Assembly (NCBI GenBank): GCA_014825775.1
Contig: MVAQ01000273.1
Span: 1 to 25,623, forward strand
DNA length: 25,623 nucleotides
DNA from: Krasilnikovozyma curviuscula
Taxonomy: Eukaryota > Basidiomycota > Tremellomycetes > Cystofilobasidiales > Mrakiaceae
Direction: 5' to 3'
The notes under the pieces are model-generated. The model was not told the DNA's origin and did no database searches. It worked only from the letters and a program-made list of their open reading frames with translations. Positions 1 through 10,251 of this stretch are shown one piece after another. Positions within the stretch are counted from its first letter, which is position 1; every line of letters begins with the position of its first letter. The position numbers and the translations under genes were made by a program.

Positions 1-458
1 CCTCTTAGAATTAGTTCTTCACTTGCTTTCTATCATCTCTCAGGTACTTATTAGTTAGTATTCTTTCTAACTCTTTCTATTGTATTAACTTGCTTTCTAT
101 CATCTCTCAGCGCCACTTATTAATCTATATATCAACAGAAAGGACGTGCGCTGCCGCAATGACTGTACAATGACCATGCCTGAGGTAAAGTGCTACTAAA
201 GCGTGAGAACGTATTACTAATGGTTACTACTGTCTAAAACGAGACCTTACTGGGTTCCGATTGAAGACACGAAGCTCCAGTTCACGAACCAGTACTCGAC
301 TACTATAACAACATCCACCCCAGAACCAACAACCAACGTACTTTCTATCCATCGAAGAACATCTCCGCCCATACCACGGACGTTGACATTGTTGATATAT
401 TGATCTAGGTCGTGCAGAGAGATGATAGAAAGCAAGTGAAGTACTAACTCTAAGAGGG
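1..458. mobile_element. Inverted-repeat element (MITE-like or paired LTR ends)
   Basis: The first 43 bases (CCTCTTAGAATTAGTTCTTC and onward) match the reverse complement of about 416-458 with a few mismatches. The similarity extends inwards through 111-137, which pairs with 391-410 (GTTGATATAT on one side, ATATATCAAC on the other). The arms are therefore roughly 65 bp, inverted, and enclose about 250 bp. The left arm is longer because a block ending CTTGCTTTCTATCATCTCTC is duplicated (22-43 and 89-110). No transposase is encoded; a 62-aa minus-strand ORF (247-435) is not recognised as a protein. Each arm has TGTTGATATAT at its inner end, reading outwards, so two head-to-head LTR 5' ends are an alternative. 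The left boundary may lie outside the window. Arm pairing is seen; the element class is inferred. Confidence 0.55.
22..110 (+). repeat. Partial tandem duplication inside the left arm
   Basis: The 22-bp block beginning CTTGCTTTCTATC occurs at 22-43 and again, identically, at 89-110, offset by 67 bp. A single matching copy lies in inverted orientation in the right arm (about 415-436). The duplication therefore arose after the two arms separated. Confidence 0.7.
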
Positions 459-505
459 AAAAATGCCTAGTTTATATAGAAATAAGGAAGCAAATATAGC
501 GGATC

Positions 506-957
506 TCAAAGTAGATATCCGCTCCCGTGTCTTTCTTCTACCGCCAACTCATCCCTCAATTTCCTTTCTCTCTCTCTTTCCGTTCCTTGAAACATCCCTG
601 CAACATCCGTCATCCGCTTGTGAGTCTTGTTGCACTTCAACACTTGGTTAGTCATCCTCAACTCTCGAAGAATACGGTTCAGAAGGGCTAACTTCCTTTT
701 CTCGATGTCTGCAGCAGAGGGTTGCTCAATCCCGTACGGCTTCAAGTGATCATACACCGCAACATGTACAGCATCCGGAACTGCAGCTTGGAACTCAGCG
801 ACAAACTTCTCCTCGTACGAAGGGTCTACAAGGAACTCCACAGTATGTTTACCAACCCAACTGATGTTACAAATCATACTGATTCTCATTCTCAAGATTC
901 CCCTCAATTTCTTTAGTTCCCCAGAGACATACTGTTGACCCTCTTGAAGTATACTGC
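506..957 (-). pseudogene. Decayed retroelement-like ORF fragment
   Basis: A minus-strand frame is open from about 957 to 506 and reads roughly 150 codons with no credible ATG at its 5' end. Its middle reads GQQYVSGELKKL, then NISWVGKHTVEFLVDPSY, followed by a charged tail rich in Arg, Glu and Lys. The pattern of a hydrophobic stretch, NIS-[WF]-[VI]-G and EFLV resembles a small domain I recall from proteins of fungal LINE-type retrotransposons; this is a memory-based resemblance, not a search result. No reverse transcriptase motifs are present. The open frame ends almost exactly where the neighbouring inverted-repeat element begins, which fits truncation by insertion. It could also be a chance ORF. 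Confidence 0.35.
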
Positions 958-960
958 ATG

Positions 961-1547
961 TGTTCTGCCCCAGTCGCGAGAAGGCTCAAATTCGCGAGGA
1001 GGACAGCGCGCGTCCCACTCGCGAGGAGGATGGTGCTAGTCGTCCCCCTCGCGAGGAGTACAATAAGTAATTTATTAATTTACTTTCTGACTTTGGTTTG
1101 TTATCATTTGTCATTTCACCCTCTAATCCAGCTCAATATTTTACAACTCATGAGCTGACTCCCTTTGACAGGTACTGGAAAGAAATTGGTGAAAAGTTCT
1201 CTCAAAATTGAAATAGGGATTAGGGAAAAGGCAGTTTAAAGTTTCATGGGTGTTGTGAGAAAGTAATCCAAAAACGTTGAGCGTGTTCTTCGTCCGTAAC
1301 ATCTGATCTCTGAGCAGGTTGAGTGCCCTTCCACGCAAGAAGTCCAACGGCAAAGCTTTCTGAGAACGGGTGGACAACAGGAGGAGCCAGTAGTGACATC
1401 AGATAGGTCTAAATACGGCATCAGAAGTAGCGTCCCTCTCGCGAGAGGGATGGCATAAAAAGTTGAAAAGCTGTCCCAGTGGCAAAAATTCGCGACTAGG
1501 GCGCTAACCCGTCGCGAACGGCGGCTTCTCGCGACTGGGGCCGAACA
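961..1547. mobile_element. MITE-like element with 23-bp TIRs and TCGCGA clusters
   Basis: Bases 961-983 and the reverse complement of 1525-1547 agree at 22 of 23 positions (TGTTC, T or G, then GCCCCAGTCGCGAGAAG). The palindrome TCGCGA occurs four times in the left part (974, 992, 1019, 1049) and four times in the right part (1439, 1490, 1512, 1529), and none was noticed in the roughly 380 bp between. Clusters of short motifs next to the termini are what transposase-binding subterminal repeats look like in hAT-like and other cut-and-paste elements. No transposase ORF exists in 587 bp, so the element would be non-autonomous. I could not see a clear target-site duplication: the flanks read CATG on the left and TCTG on the right. 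Confidence 0.65.
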
Positions 1548-1775
1548 TCTGTTTTGATTTCTTGCCCTGCGTCTGGACGGCTAGCTAATTAGTCCTCCTG
1601 CTCTGGAATATCTTAGGTGGACAAAATGTCAAATATAAATTGAGATTCAGAAGATCTTTATCGACCAGCCAGTTGTAAAGAAAAAAAATGGAGGGGTATA
1701 TAGCTGACAAGGTAACAAAGGAAAAGGTAAAACACGATAGAGAAAGTGATACAGAAGTGAGCGATGGAAAAATTT
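1548..1775. other. Spacer: 3' flank of the kinesin gene
   Basis: This stretch lies between the MITE-like element and the stop codon of the minus-strand kinesin gene. It is AT-rich with a run of A at about 1680-1688. It probably holds the kinesin 3' UTR. I see no gene in it. Confidence 0.5.
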
Positions 1776-4700
1776 TCAAAAACACTGAGAAGATGAAGAG
1801 TTAGTTTAGCCACTTATCACAAGTTCATCTTGAACTCACATTAAACTTCGATTTCCTTCGTTGAATCTCATCCATACGTTCCTCCAATTCCCTGCGAGCA
1901 GTATCTTTCTGACGACGTTCTTCGCTGAGGCGGGTTTCTAACTCACCCTTCTCGGTATTGACGCTCGACTTTACAGTGAGAACTTCCGCCCTTGCATGAG
2001 AAAGTAACCCCCTCAGCGTTTCAGCCTCTGCCGTCATGCGGTCCCGCTCCTTAGCGATGTCATTTGCTGAGAGACGTGACTTCCTCAGTGCTCTCTCAGA
2101 GTCGTTCTAGATTTTGCAGCAAAGTTCAGTACGAAATGTCAGCTTTTCGAACCTATGCAGTTTGTAGAGCGGAGAACGATCCGCACCAATGCCGCCTCAA
2201 GAGTGTTCACCAAATCGATGTTAGCCTGCAGATCTGCTTCACAATGCTGCAGCCTTTTATTGAGTCCTTTGATAGTCTGGTCCTGCTCTTCAATTTGAGA
2301 AACAAGTTTCGCTGTTTCCGGAGTAGTAGTGCTGATAGCAGATGACCTGAGAGATCCTGACTGTGAAGATGTGGAGGAAACTCGGTGAAGTCGTTGCTGA
2401 GGTCCATCTTCTGGAATTGGTGAAGGTACCGGTGGCAAAGAAGACGGAATCGGTGGTACGGGCATGCTAGGTGGTGGTGTTGGTGGCGGCGGCTTTGGTT
2501 TGCCTCCAGATGGAGATCCAGCTCTGTTGACTCCAGTTATACTTCGGACAGACTCTCTGTTGTTCGTTGAACCGTTGGTCATAGTGGGCGATGTGTTGGA
2601 ATCCACTGAGGAAGACGACACCTCGGAAAGTCGGATTTGCAGCTCGCGCATAATCTGATCCTGCTGAAGGCGTTCGCTATGGAGACTCTCGATTTCTTGT
2701 TGCATGTCGTGATATGAAGTGCTTTGGAAGACTTCAGATCCACCTTCAAGTTTATTGGATCGCTGGCTGTCAAGCTGTGTACGCAACTCAGCACATTGGT
2801 TCTGAAGTCGGCCATTCTCCGCGTTGCTCTCCGCGACAGCCTGTTCGAGTGAAGAGATAATCTCGAGAGTCTCCTTCAGCTCCGATTGAAGCGTGGCCAC
2901 TTCAGCCGTATGAGCTGACGTAGAGTCAGCAAGCTCCGTATTGATAGCTGTTGCTGCAAAAGCAGTTTCGGCTGCGCTGCCGACCTCAGAATTCTTTTCG
3001 ACAATGCCAGACTAATCATACAAGAGAGAGAAAAAAAGGGAGAGAAAGAGAGAGAGAGGAAGGGGGAACGGACAATTCAGAATCAGACACCATATGAAAT
3101 CTGGCTTGTAGGTGCGTTAGTCGCTCACCTTGTTGTCCTCCAACTGTCTTGTTAATAAGTCTCGTTCCACAGCCATTGCCTGGAAAGAGGACGCATGACT
3201 AGCCGTCATTGCATCCATCTGTTTTGTGTGGTCATCGGTGACGGTTTGAAGTGTAGCGAAATGATCCTCCTTCAATCGCATAACTTGATCTCTAGATTCT
3301 TCGAGTGCTGCATCATGAGAGGCATTCAAATCCAACAATGTTCGTTGTTGCTTGTCGAGTATATTTTGAAGCTCCTTTTCTGATTGTTGACGGACCTGAT
3401 GGAGTGTCGTTACGTGTTCCTCCCTACTCTTCGCCAGCGTAGCTCTCAACCTTTCTAAATCTGAGTCCTTCTCCTGAGTAATTCGAGCTAGGGTGAGCTC
3501 ATGATCAGCCTTGAGTCGAGACACTAGTTCAGCAGAATCTTGGATACCGGCCTTTAGCTGGGCGGCATGCTCCGTCTTCGACTTATCGAAATCCGCAGCG
3601 AATTGAGATTCAAGATTTGAGAGGTGTTTGTTGTGCTCCTCGCGAAGAGAATTGATTGTAGAGACATGGTCCTCGTTAGAGTTAGACAGAATGCCTTTTC
3701 TCTCGATTTCGAGGACTTTGAGAGAAGCTTCGTGTGATTGAGATAGCCGAGACAGAGCGGATATTGAGTCGTTCTCTTTGCGTTGCAAAGCCTCATCGTG
3801 GGATGTCTTCAGCTTTGAGATAATTCCTGCTTGATCATCACTTTGGCGTTGAAGAGACAGCTGAAGGTCCATTTCTCTGCGTCGCAAATGCTCTAGCTGT
3901 GAGTTGAGATCGTCATGTTTGTCTTCCGCACCACGCAGAGAGTTTCTCAGCCCATCCAATTCACCTGACATATTCAAAGCCTTCGAGAGCAAAAAGGGAG
4001 TTATATGTAATCATGCTAGGAGAGATGAACCACATTATTACGAAATGAACTCACCTGATCTCTCGAGAGAGCTTGCAACGTGTTATGCTCTCGTTGGACT
4101 TTACGTATTTGATTATTCAAAGACTCTACAGTTTCGCGATGTGATGACTCCTTTTGAGCCATAGACCTAGACAAAATAGAAAAGGGGTTAACACCGCAGG
4201 ATGAGTGGATCGAAGCGATGCTCAACATAAAACATACCTCATCAACTCGTCCAGTCGATGGAGATGCTCAGCGTTGGCTTCAGGATTAGGAGATGGAAGT
4301 TCTGATATAGATTCACGGAACGCATCAAAATTGCCAAGAGTGTGAGGGGATAGAGTTCCTTTCGGAGGTCGATCCTGCTCAGGAATCGCCAATTCTCCGA
4401 TATCACCGTTGACGTTGGTTTGAAGACCAATACCGTCTGTAGGAGGAAGAGATGGCGAAAGGACAGCCATTGACGGTGAGCGACGACTACCCGGAGAAAC
4501 TGAGCTTTTGTTAAGTTGGGACAAGCTTCGCTCGAGAGCGTCGATCTCTTCTTCACGAGATTTTAGTACCTGTTGGAAAGCAGTCAGTTTATGATCCACG
4601 CTATCGTCGAAAGTTTGAAGACGAAGTGTGAAGCTGACCTGTTGCAGGCTCATAATTTCCTGCTCGTAAGACTGAGAAGTTCTCGCTAGGGCTGCATTGG

Positions 4701-7700
4701 AGCTACTGGGACTGAGACGGTTCGGGGAGGTGGAGGAGGAAAGCAGGCTAGTACCCTGCCCTGCCCAAGAGGAACGCGACGATGGCAAGGAGGAGAGCTC
4801 CGTAAATAGAGACATGGGTCTGAAATATATCGTCAGTTGGGAATCGGTCATTACAGCCTTCATAACGAGACCCGACATACCTGGTTCGTCGCGACTCTCC
4901 AGCTCCCCTGCTCTGAAAAAACTCCCTGGAGTTGGTAGTAGAAGATGAAGAAATGCTGGAAGAGGTGCCGTGACCCATTGAGACGGCATCACGTTTGCCA
5001 CCACGTCTTGAGACTGGTGAGGTTTTGTTGGCAGTTGGAGAAGAAGTGAGAGCTTTAGAAGTAGTATCAGTATCTGAAGCGGAATCAGACTTGTCCGGAG
5101 TAGATACAGGTCGAGGAGAAGAGAGCAACGTATCGCCTGCCTCGCCATTGACGAGCCGAGTTTCTTTGAGTTGATCGTGTAGCGAGCTGATTTCTTTTAG
5201 TGATTCTGCGTACTTATTGCTGTATGCATTCAGTTCCGAAAGTGTCAAGGAATGTTCTTGTTGAAGATGAGTGAGCTCGTCCCTGAGACGTTCAATGAGA
5301 TCCATGTCATCGTTGAAAGCGCTGCTGGCTGATCTGCTGACAGTGCCATTTTGAAAATGGAAGCCTCCATTGGCGGGTTTGGGCGTAGTAAGAACTGACG
5401 CTGTTTCTTCAATATCTTCACGATTCAAATCGAATTCGCCAGCTTCTTCGTTGGGTGTGAAATATGCGTTATTAGATGCAAAGGATGGGGATCTGCTGCT
5501 GGTTGAGAGAGCGGTCGAAGGACGAGCTGGGCCGTTCCTTTGGATGATGGATGTTGAGCTGATGTCACTTATGCGACTCTTGAGTTCCTCCTTTGCATTT
5601 TCAGCCTTGGCAACTTCTTCCTTCAGCCGTTCTCGTTCTTGACCAAGTTGACCGTTCTCTCGGACTGCGTTCTCAAGCTTCCTCTCCAGATCTGCAACCT
5701 TGTTATCCTTCTCATCAAGTTCCTGAAGAAGGACCTTGTTGTCGTTTGTTGTATCAACAAGAACCAACCTGGCCTCGAGCTCCTTGTACATGTCTTCTCG
5801 CCTGCTTACTTCCTTTTCCAGTCTGTCAACGTGTTCTGCGATGGAAGACCTCGACTCGTCGGATTTGGTCAGGCGTGCTTCCAGATCAGCAATATACTTC
5901 CCGGAGTGAACCTCAACATCTTTCATTCGCGCCAGCTCTTTTCTCAACTCAGACACTTGAGACCCATTAGATTCATCCTTCTCAGAGAGTCCCTTCAGCT
6001 TCACTTCGAGATCTCTGATGTAGATTTCTGTTGACGCTTCTCTTTCTACCAACTTGGTAACGCGAGAGCGGAGTTCTTGCACGTAGGTCTCGTTCGATGC
6101 ATTCCGGTTTGTGACCTCCGTGAGTTGAGCTTCTTGTTCTGTGTAGAGCTCAGAAGTGTGCGACTTCAGAAACGAAACGCAACATGAAAGAAGTTTGTGA
6201 TCAACGTTCTTCCATCATGAAAAAAGGAATGATAGCTCACGAGGGCTGCACGAGACAGAGTAAGTTCAGCCTCAAGGCTAGCAATCGCCTTCTCGTACTC
6301 TTCGATGACAGGCTGGACCATCTCAGCGAATCCGCGACCATCCATCTCTGACCCTTTACTCTCTTCTACCTGCCTCCGAAGTCTAGCAACCTCAACGGTT
6401 GTAGAGGAGTACTGGTCGCTCAAATCTGCATGTTTCGCCTGAAGTTCTGACAATTGAATCATCAGCCTGGCAGCAGCAGACGACCCGCCTCGCTCTTCTC
6501 GGATGGAACCTAACTCTTGAGTAGGTATACTGGCATTCAGATTGCTACCTGTTTTGAGGAGGGCATACTCTTTGCGAAGTTTGAGCAGGGACGCTTGAAG
6601 ATGTTCAACATCATCCCAACCGACCTCTTGCTCGTTCACCTCCGCTCTGTTCTTGATGTTGCGAGCTCGGTTGGCATATTTGATAGTGGAAAGAGTTTCT
6701 GTAATGTTGAACTCTGCAGGGGAAACACACTGAAACGACATCCGGTTGGTAGATGTGAGCGACTGACTCAAGAAGCATTCCCGTGGCTCTTCACTTACAG
6801 CTAGCATAAGAGTATGAGCATTACCGCCCAGTGAATCTTGAAGAAGACGAGTGAGTTTAGAGTCTCTGTAAGGCACGTGGGCTATAAATGCAGCGGAATA
6901 TATCAGTGAGAGGCAGAGCGGTGAGGGCAAGGAAGATAAAGACTCTGCTCACTTGACGCTCTGACTTTGGTGGGATCACCCAAAGCTGAAATAACATTGC
7001 CAAGAGCCAACAAACCAGAGTTGATGCTGATTCCTTCCTTCATACGTTCACCAAGGGCAGAGGTCCGTTTCAACTGCAGAATGCGAGCAAACTTCACGTC
7101 AGCAGCTGTCTCAAACGGGAGCACATCACGTTCACCCAACTCCACTTACTCGCTCTGAGCCAGCCAGATCGACAAAGTGAAACTTGCTCGTGACAGTGAT
7201 CCAGTTGCCGCTACTACTCTCGCCAGACTTCTTGGAAAGGGAGTCATCTTCATCTTCTGTGTTACTCAAGGAGCTGAGACTAGCCCTACTTCCCACACTG
7301 GGCGGTCTTAACCTTTGAGCAATACCGCTGCTAGGAGTGGTTGGTCTTGAGCCAGGAGTAGGTGAAATGGTAGAAGTTCTGTTGTACTGGATGGATGACG
7401 GACGAGGAATACCGCGCCCTCCGCCAGGAGTTTGAGGTAAGCCTGATGCAATGAAGCTGCTTGGTGGTGCACTTGATGTTGGTGTACCAGGAGGTTGAGG
7501 TTGTTGCTGACTACCGACACGTCTTCGTTGAGTGAGTGTGATAGAGAAGATTGCGTGTGAACGAGAGCTTTGAGCGTTCATGTCTGTCTCATTGGTTCTA
7601 CGAAGAGCAGTACCAGCTCGGAGATTGGCCATGACCTCTTCCTTTGATCTCACAATGGGCTCCTTGAGACCTGTCCAAAGTATTCGACCATCCTTATCCT

Positions 7701-8754
7701 CTCGAATCGATAGAGTTGGCCGTTCGGATCCCATTGTAGGTGCAAATGTATCTTGAGGAACCAGAAGATCCAACAGATCCTAACGAGTCAGTTGAGGAGT
7801 TGTTCAAAAAAAAAAAAAAAGTCAGCCTCGGTCAACGGGAAGTTTCTTCAGAACGAGATGACAGACCTCGTTATACAGCTCTACGAACGAGTTTTTAGCT
7901 TCAAATGTCACGTTACCACCACTGGATCTCTTTATCTCTTCACATCTTCTGAAGATGTCTGCTACAGCTCTTGGGACGATACCAGATTTGGAATCCAGGT
8001 CTGGGGAAGACGATGAGGATGAATCCAAAGCCGTTCCCATAGAGTAAGATTTTCCAGACTAGTGCAGAAATCAACATATCAGTACACAATGACTCAGTAC
8101 CAGTGAATGTTAAGATAAATAATAGGCTCACTGATGTTTGACCGTAGCTTTTTTCCGGGAGGGGAAATACAGAACGCGCACCGACAGCAGACCCCCAAAA
8201 GAAAACATCAAAAACCAAACACAAGAGGACACAACCAAATATGTCAGCTCATGATTCAAAGCTGTGACAAGAGAGGGTTGTTGGATCTTCAGCACTTACG
8301 CCAGGATTGTGACGTTGAATCCTTCCATAAACTTGCCCACAAGTTTCTCGGCGGCGGCAGCGTACAAGTCTTCCTGTCCTTCGTCTGGACCCAGCACACG
8401 GTCGTAGTGAAAGACCTGGCCTTTCTTGGACGATGAAGAATGATAGGTTGAAGCGTTGAGGGAAGCTGTTGCATGGTCGACCGACACGCTCGTCTGCGAT
8501 CCTGGTGACGGATGGATGGCGATCCTTTGGAACCTGGGAGGGATAGATGTGAGGTCGTGGTTGTTGACGGGACGGATTCTGAGGACGACCTGGACGTTGG
8601 ACGAGGCTTCAGATGAGGAAGCCGCTGATGTTGGTGTTTGTACAGGGGACGAGCTGCCGCCATTTGAGTGGTCGAAGTTCGACATGCTTCCCCCTCCTAT
8701 GTTGGCCAAGCTGGAGCCGTCCCTACTGGTACTGAGAGAGAGTCGTCTAGACAT
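1776..8754 (-). CDS. Kinesin-4 family motor protein (KIF4-like)
   Basis: Fifteen exons, minus strand: 8754-8300, 8147-8132, 8058-7867, 7779-7150, 7073-6953, 6881-6799, 6729-6241, 6163-4881, 4819-4639, 4569-4238, 4166-4055, 3980-3129, 3011-2187, 2106-1840, 1784-1776. They total 5847 nt (1948 aa) and stay in frame throughout. The N-terminal motor starts near residue 54 (VQVVLRIRP). It has the P-loop [13 protein letters not shown] (153-165), switch I NAQSSRSH (289-296), switch II DLAGSER (425-431), [14 protein letters not shown] and [20 protein letters not shown]. The spacing and the neck ([15 protein letters not shown]) fit the kinesin-4/KIF4 class, ATP-driven microtubule motors acting on spindles or microtubule ends. 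Long coiled coils follow, with Ser-rich linkers and a Pro-rich stretch (about 1725-1760). Odd points are a Ser/Pro/Gly-rich insert of about 110 residues between switches I and II, and a last exon coding only Cys-Phe-stop. The start is the first ATG before the motor. Confidence 0.93.
3022..3068. repeat. GA-rich purine tract in a kinesin intron
   Basis: A nearly pure run of A and G on the plus strand, mostly GA dinucleotides. On the coding strand it is the polypyrimidine tract just upstream of the acceptor at 3013/3012 in intron 12 of the kinesin gene. It accounts for that intron being longer (117 nt) than most of its neighbours. Confidence 0.85.
7806..7820. repeat. Run of 15 A in kinesin intron 3
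   Basis: Fifteen consecutive A on the plus strand, that is T on the coding strand, upstream of the acceptor of the intron 7866-7780. It is likely to be length-variable between isolates. Confidence 0.9.
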
Positions 8755-9591
8755 TATTTTCGTATAGTGAAGGAAGTGAGGGGATAGGTCACAAGCCTGC
8801 TGCTGCTGAGTCGGCAGGGAGAAATGGAGGGAATAATGAAAAGCGTTGGTAGTGCTCTTCTGCTGAGTATGGGTCTGCGTTGGGCTTGAGCCCTCTCACC
8901 CTATCTGTATCTGTCGGTCTCTCTCCTCGTGCGTTCGGAGCTGCGAGAGATCAGAGGGACAGGAGCAGAGATGTCGACGACGGCGAGTGGGTTTCAAGTG
9001 GTTTTAGTCAGGATGGGAAAGGATCGTCCCCTCACAGTGGCGAACACACACACACAGACACACACACAGGCTCGGAGCGACACAAAGACGGGTTGGTCTT
9101 TCGAAGGAGAGATGTAGTCAGGTGGGACATCGACCCATCGTCAAGCAGACGCGACCGTATTTCGTTTCACGATGGAGGGACATTTACTGTTTACATCAAG
9201 TAGAGCCGTGCGATTCCTCGCATGGTGACGAGTGTGTTCCTCTCCGAATGCATCACAACACCCTAGGCCATATCTCGTTCCGAAGGCCTTCGTCGATATC
9301 TATCGCTGGGCGATGCGACTGAAAAGTTGGTTGAAACCTTATGTGAGGCCAGTGTGAGACAGCAGCAGACATCTGCGGCGTCGCATTGCTTTGGGTTCCG
9401 GCAAATCGAAGGCCTTCATTAGCTTGAACGGAACAGTTCTCTTCTTCCAGCCATGTGTATATTGTAGCAATCCTGCTTTTCAGAGACCTTCTCTCTTTCT
9501 TTTTTCTTTCTTTTTTTGGGTCGTGACCGCTTCGCCTGCGTCGACCTGTCCACACTGCTTCATACTAGCCACGACTACGAAAACAAGCAAC
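8755..9591. promoter_or_regulatory. Divergent promoter region, kinesin-4 / bL36m
   Basis: The 837 bp between the kinesin start codon (minus strand) and the bL36m start codon (plus strand) contain no coding frame that I trust. The spacer must hold the 5' UTRs and promoters of both genes. It carries an AC microsatellite (9044-9068) and a pyrimidine-rich stretch (about 9480-9517) roughly 75-110 bp before the bL36m ATG, a common core-promoter texture in fungal genes. I see no convincing TATA box. Confidence 0.45.
9044..9068. repeat. AC dinucleotide microsatellite
   Basis: A run of AC repeats broken by a single G at 9057. It lies in the shared promoter spacer and is a likely polymorphic marker. 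Confidence 0.9.
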
Positions 9592-10251
9592 ATGTCCAAC
9601 TTGCTACGCAGCTCTCTCAGATGTCTTTCTAACCCGTACAGGACGATACAGCCCACCACTCTCTTGAGCAGGCAGCCATCAACCAGCCTGCTGCATCTGT
9701 ACCGCTCCCTTCACACCACACCTTCATTCAGACCTTCGGTTCTCTCGCCTTCAAAATCAGTATCACACATCTGTTCACCAGGTTGCCAGCATTCGAGGAC
9801 ACCAGGGGATGTCCTTGGCTGTGGCCAGGACTTTGGTGTGCTGGGTAGAAGCACCGGCGGAGGAAGAGGTATGAAGACAAAGACTAGTCTGCAGTTGAGG
9901 TGCAAGAGTTGCATGTTTGTAAACAGGTCAGTACCGTTACCTTCATGTGCTCCTCTTTGCTGTTCCCTTGTCCCTCTCTTACCCATCCTCACATTTCCTC
10001 AATTCTTCCTCGCGCCTCGTTCTTTTTGATTTGGCCTGTCTAACTGCCCGACCTGTCACCAATAATCTTCCTGTTGCTGTAGACGAGGTAGACTGTTTGT
10101 CATCTGTAAAGAAGAACCGAGGCACAAGCAGGTTCGTTTTCAGCACCCCTCTATTCGTACCCCGTTTTCTATTTCTTAGCTCACTTCCTTCTGTTTCTCT
10201 CTCACTTGCCGTAACCAACAGAGGCAGAGTTCAAAGATTTCACATGCTTAA
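9592..10251 (+). CDS. Mitochondrial large-subunit ribosomal protein bL36m
   Basis: Three exons (9592-9926, 10083-10131, 10222-10251) give 137 aa. The last ~44 residues are the bacterial-type L36 core: GMKTKTSLQLRCKSCMF, then NRRGRLFVICKEEPRHKQRQ. The four zinc-ribbon ligands are present as Cys104, Cys107, Cys120 and His126. bL36 binds 23S-type rRNA in the large subunit near the peptidyl-transferase region. The N-terminal ~50 residues are rich in Arg, Ser and Leu and lack acidic residues, as expected of a mitochondrial targeting peptide. The conserved core is split by both introns (156 and 90 nt). Residues 61-77 hold three extra Cys (CSPGC, then GCG) not belonging to the L36 fold. The yeast counterpart is Rtc6. 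A longer upstream reading in the same frame exists, but this ATG is the first that starts a targeting peptide. Confidence 0.9.

Noticed and set aside
247..435. 62-aa minus-strand ORF in the left inverted-repeat element
   Set aside because: Short, unrecognised, and its start lies within the repeat arm. I cannot support it as a gene.
499..522. Small inverted repeat GCGGAT...ATCCGC as a terminator or RNA structure
   Set aside because: Only a 6-bp stem with a 12-base loop in a repeat-derived region; expected by chance.
961..1060. TCGCGA repeats as a CRISPR-like array
   Set aside because: The unit is only 6 bp, spacing is irregular, the organism is a eukaryote, and the copies sit inside a TIR-bounded element.
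9391..10029. 212-aa reading that starts upstream of bL36m
   Set aside because: It begins in the promoter spacer and runs through the first intron, losing the second half of the L36 zinc ribbon. The spliced 137-aa model completes the ribbon.
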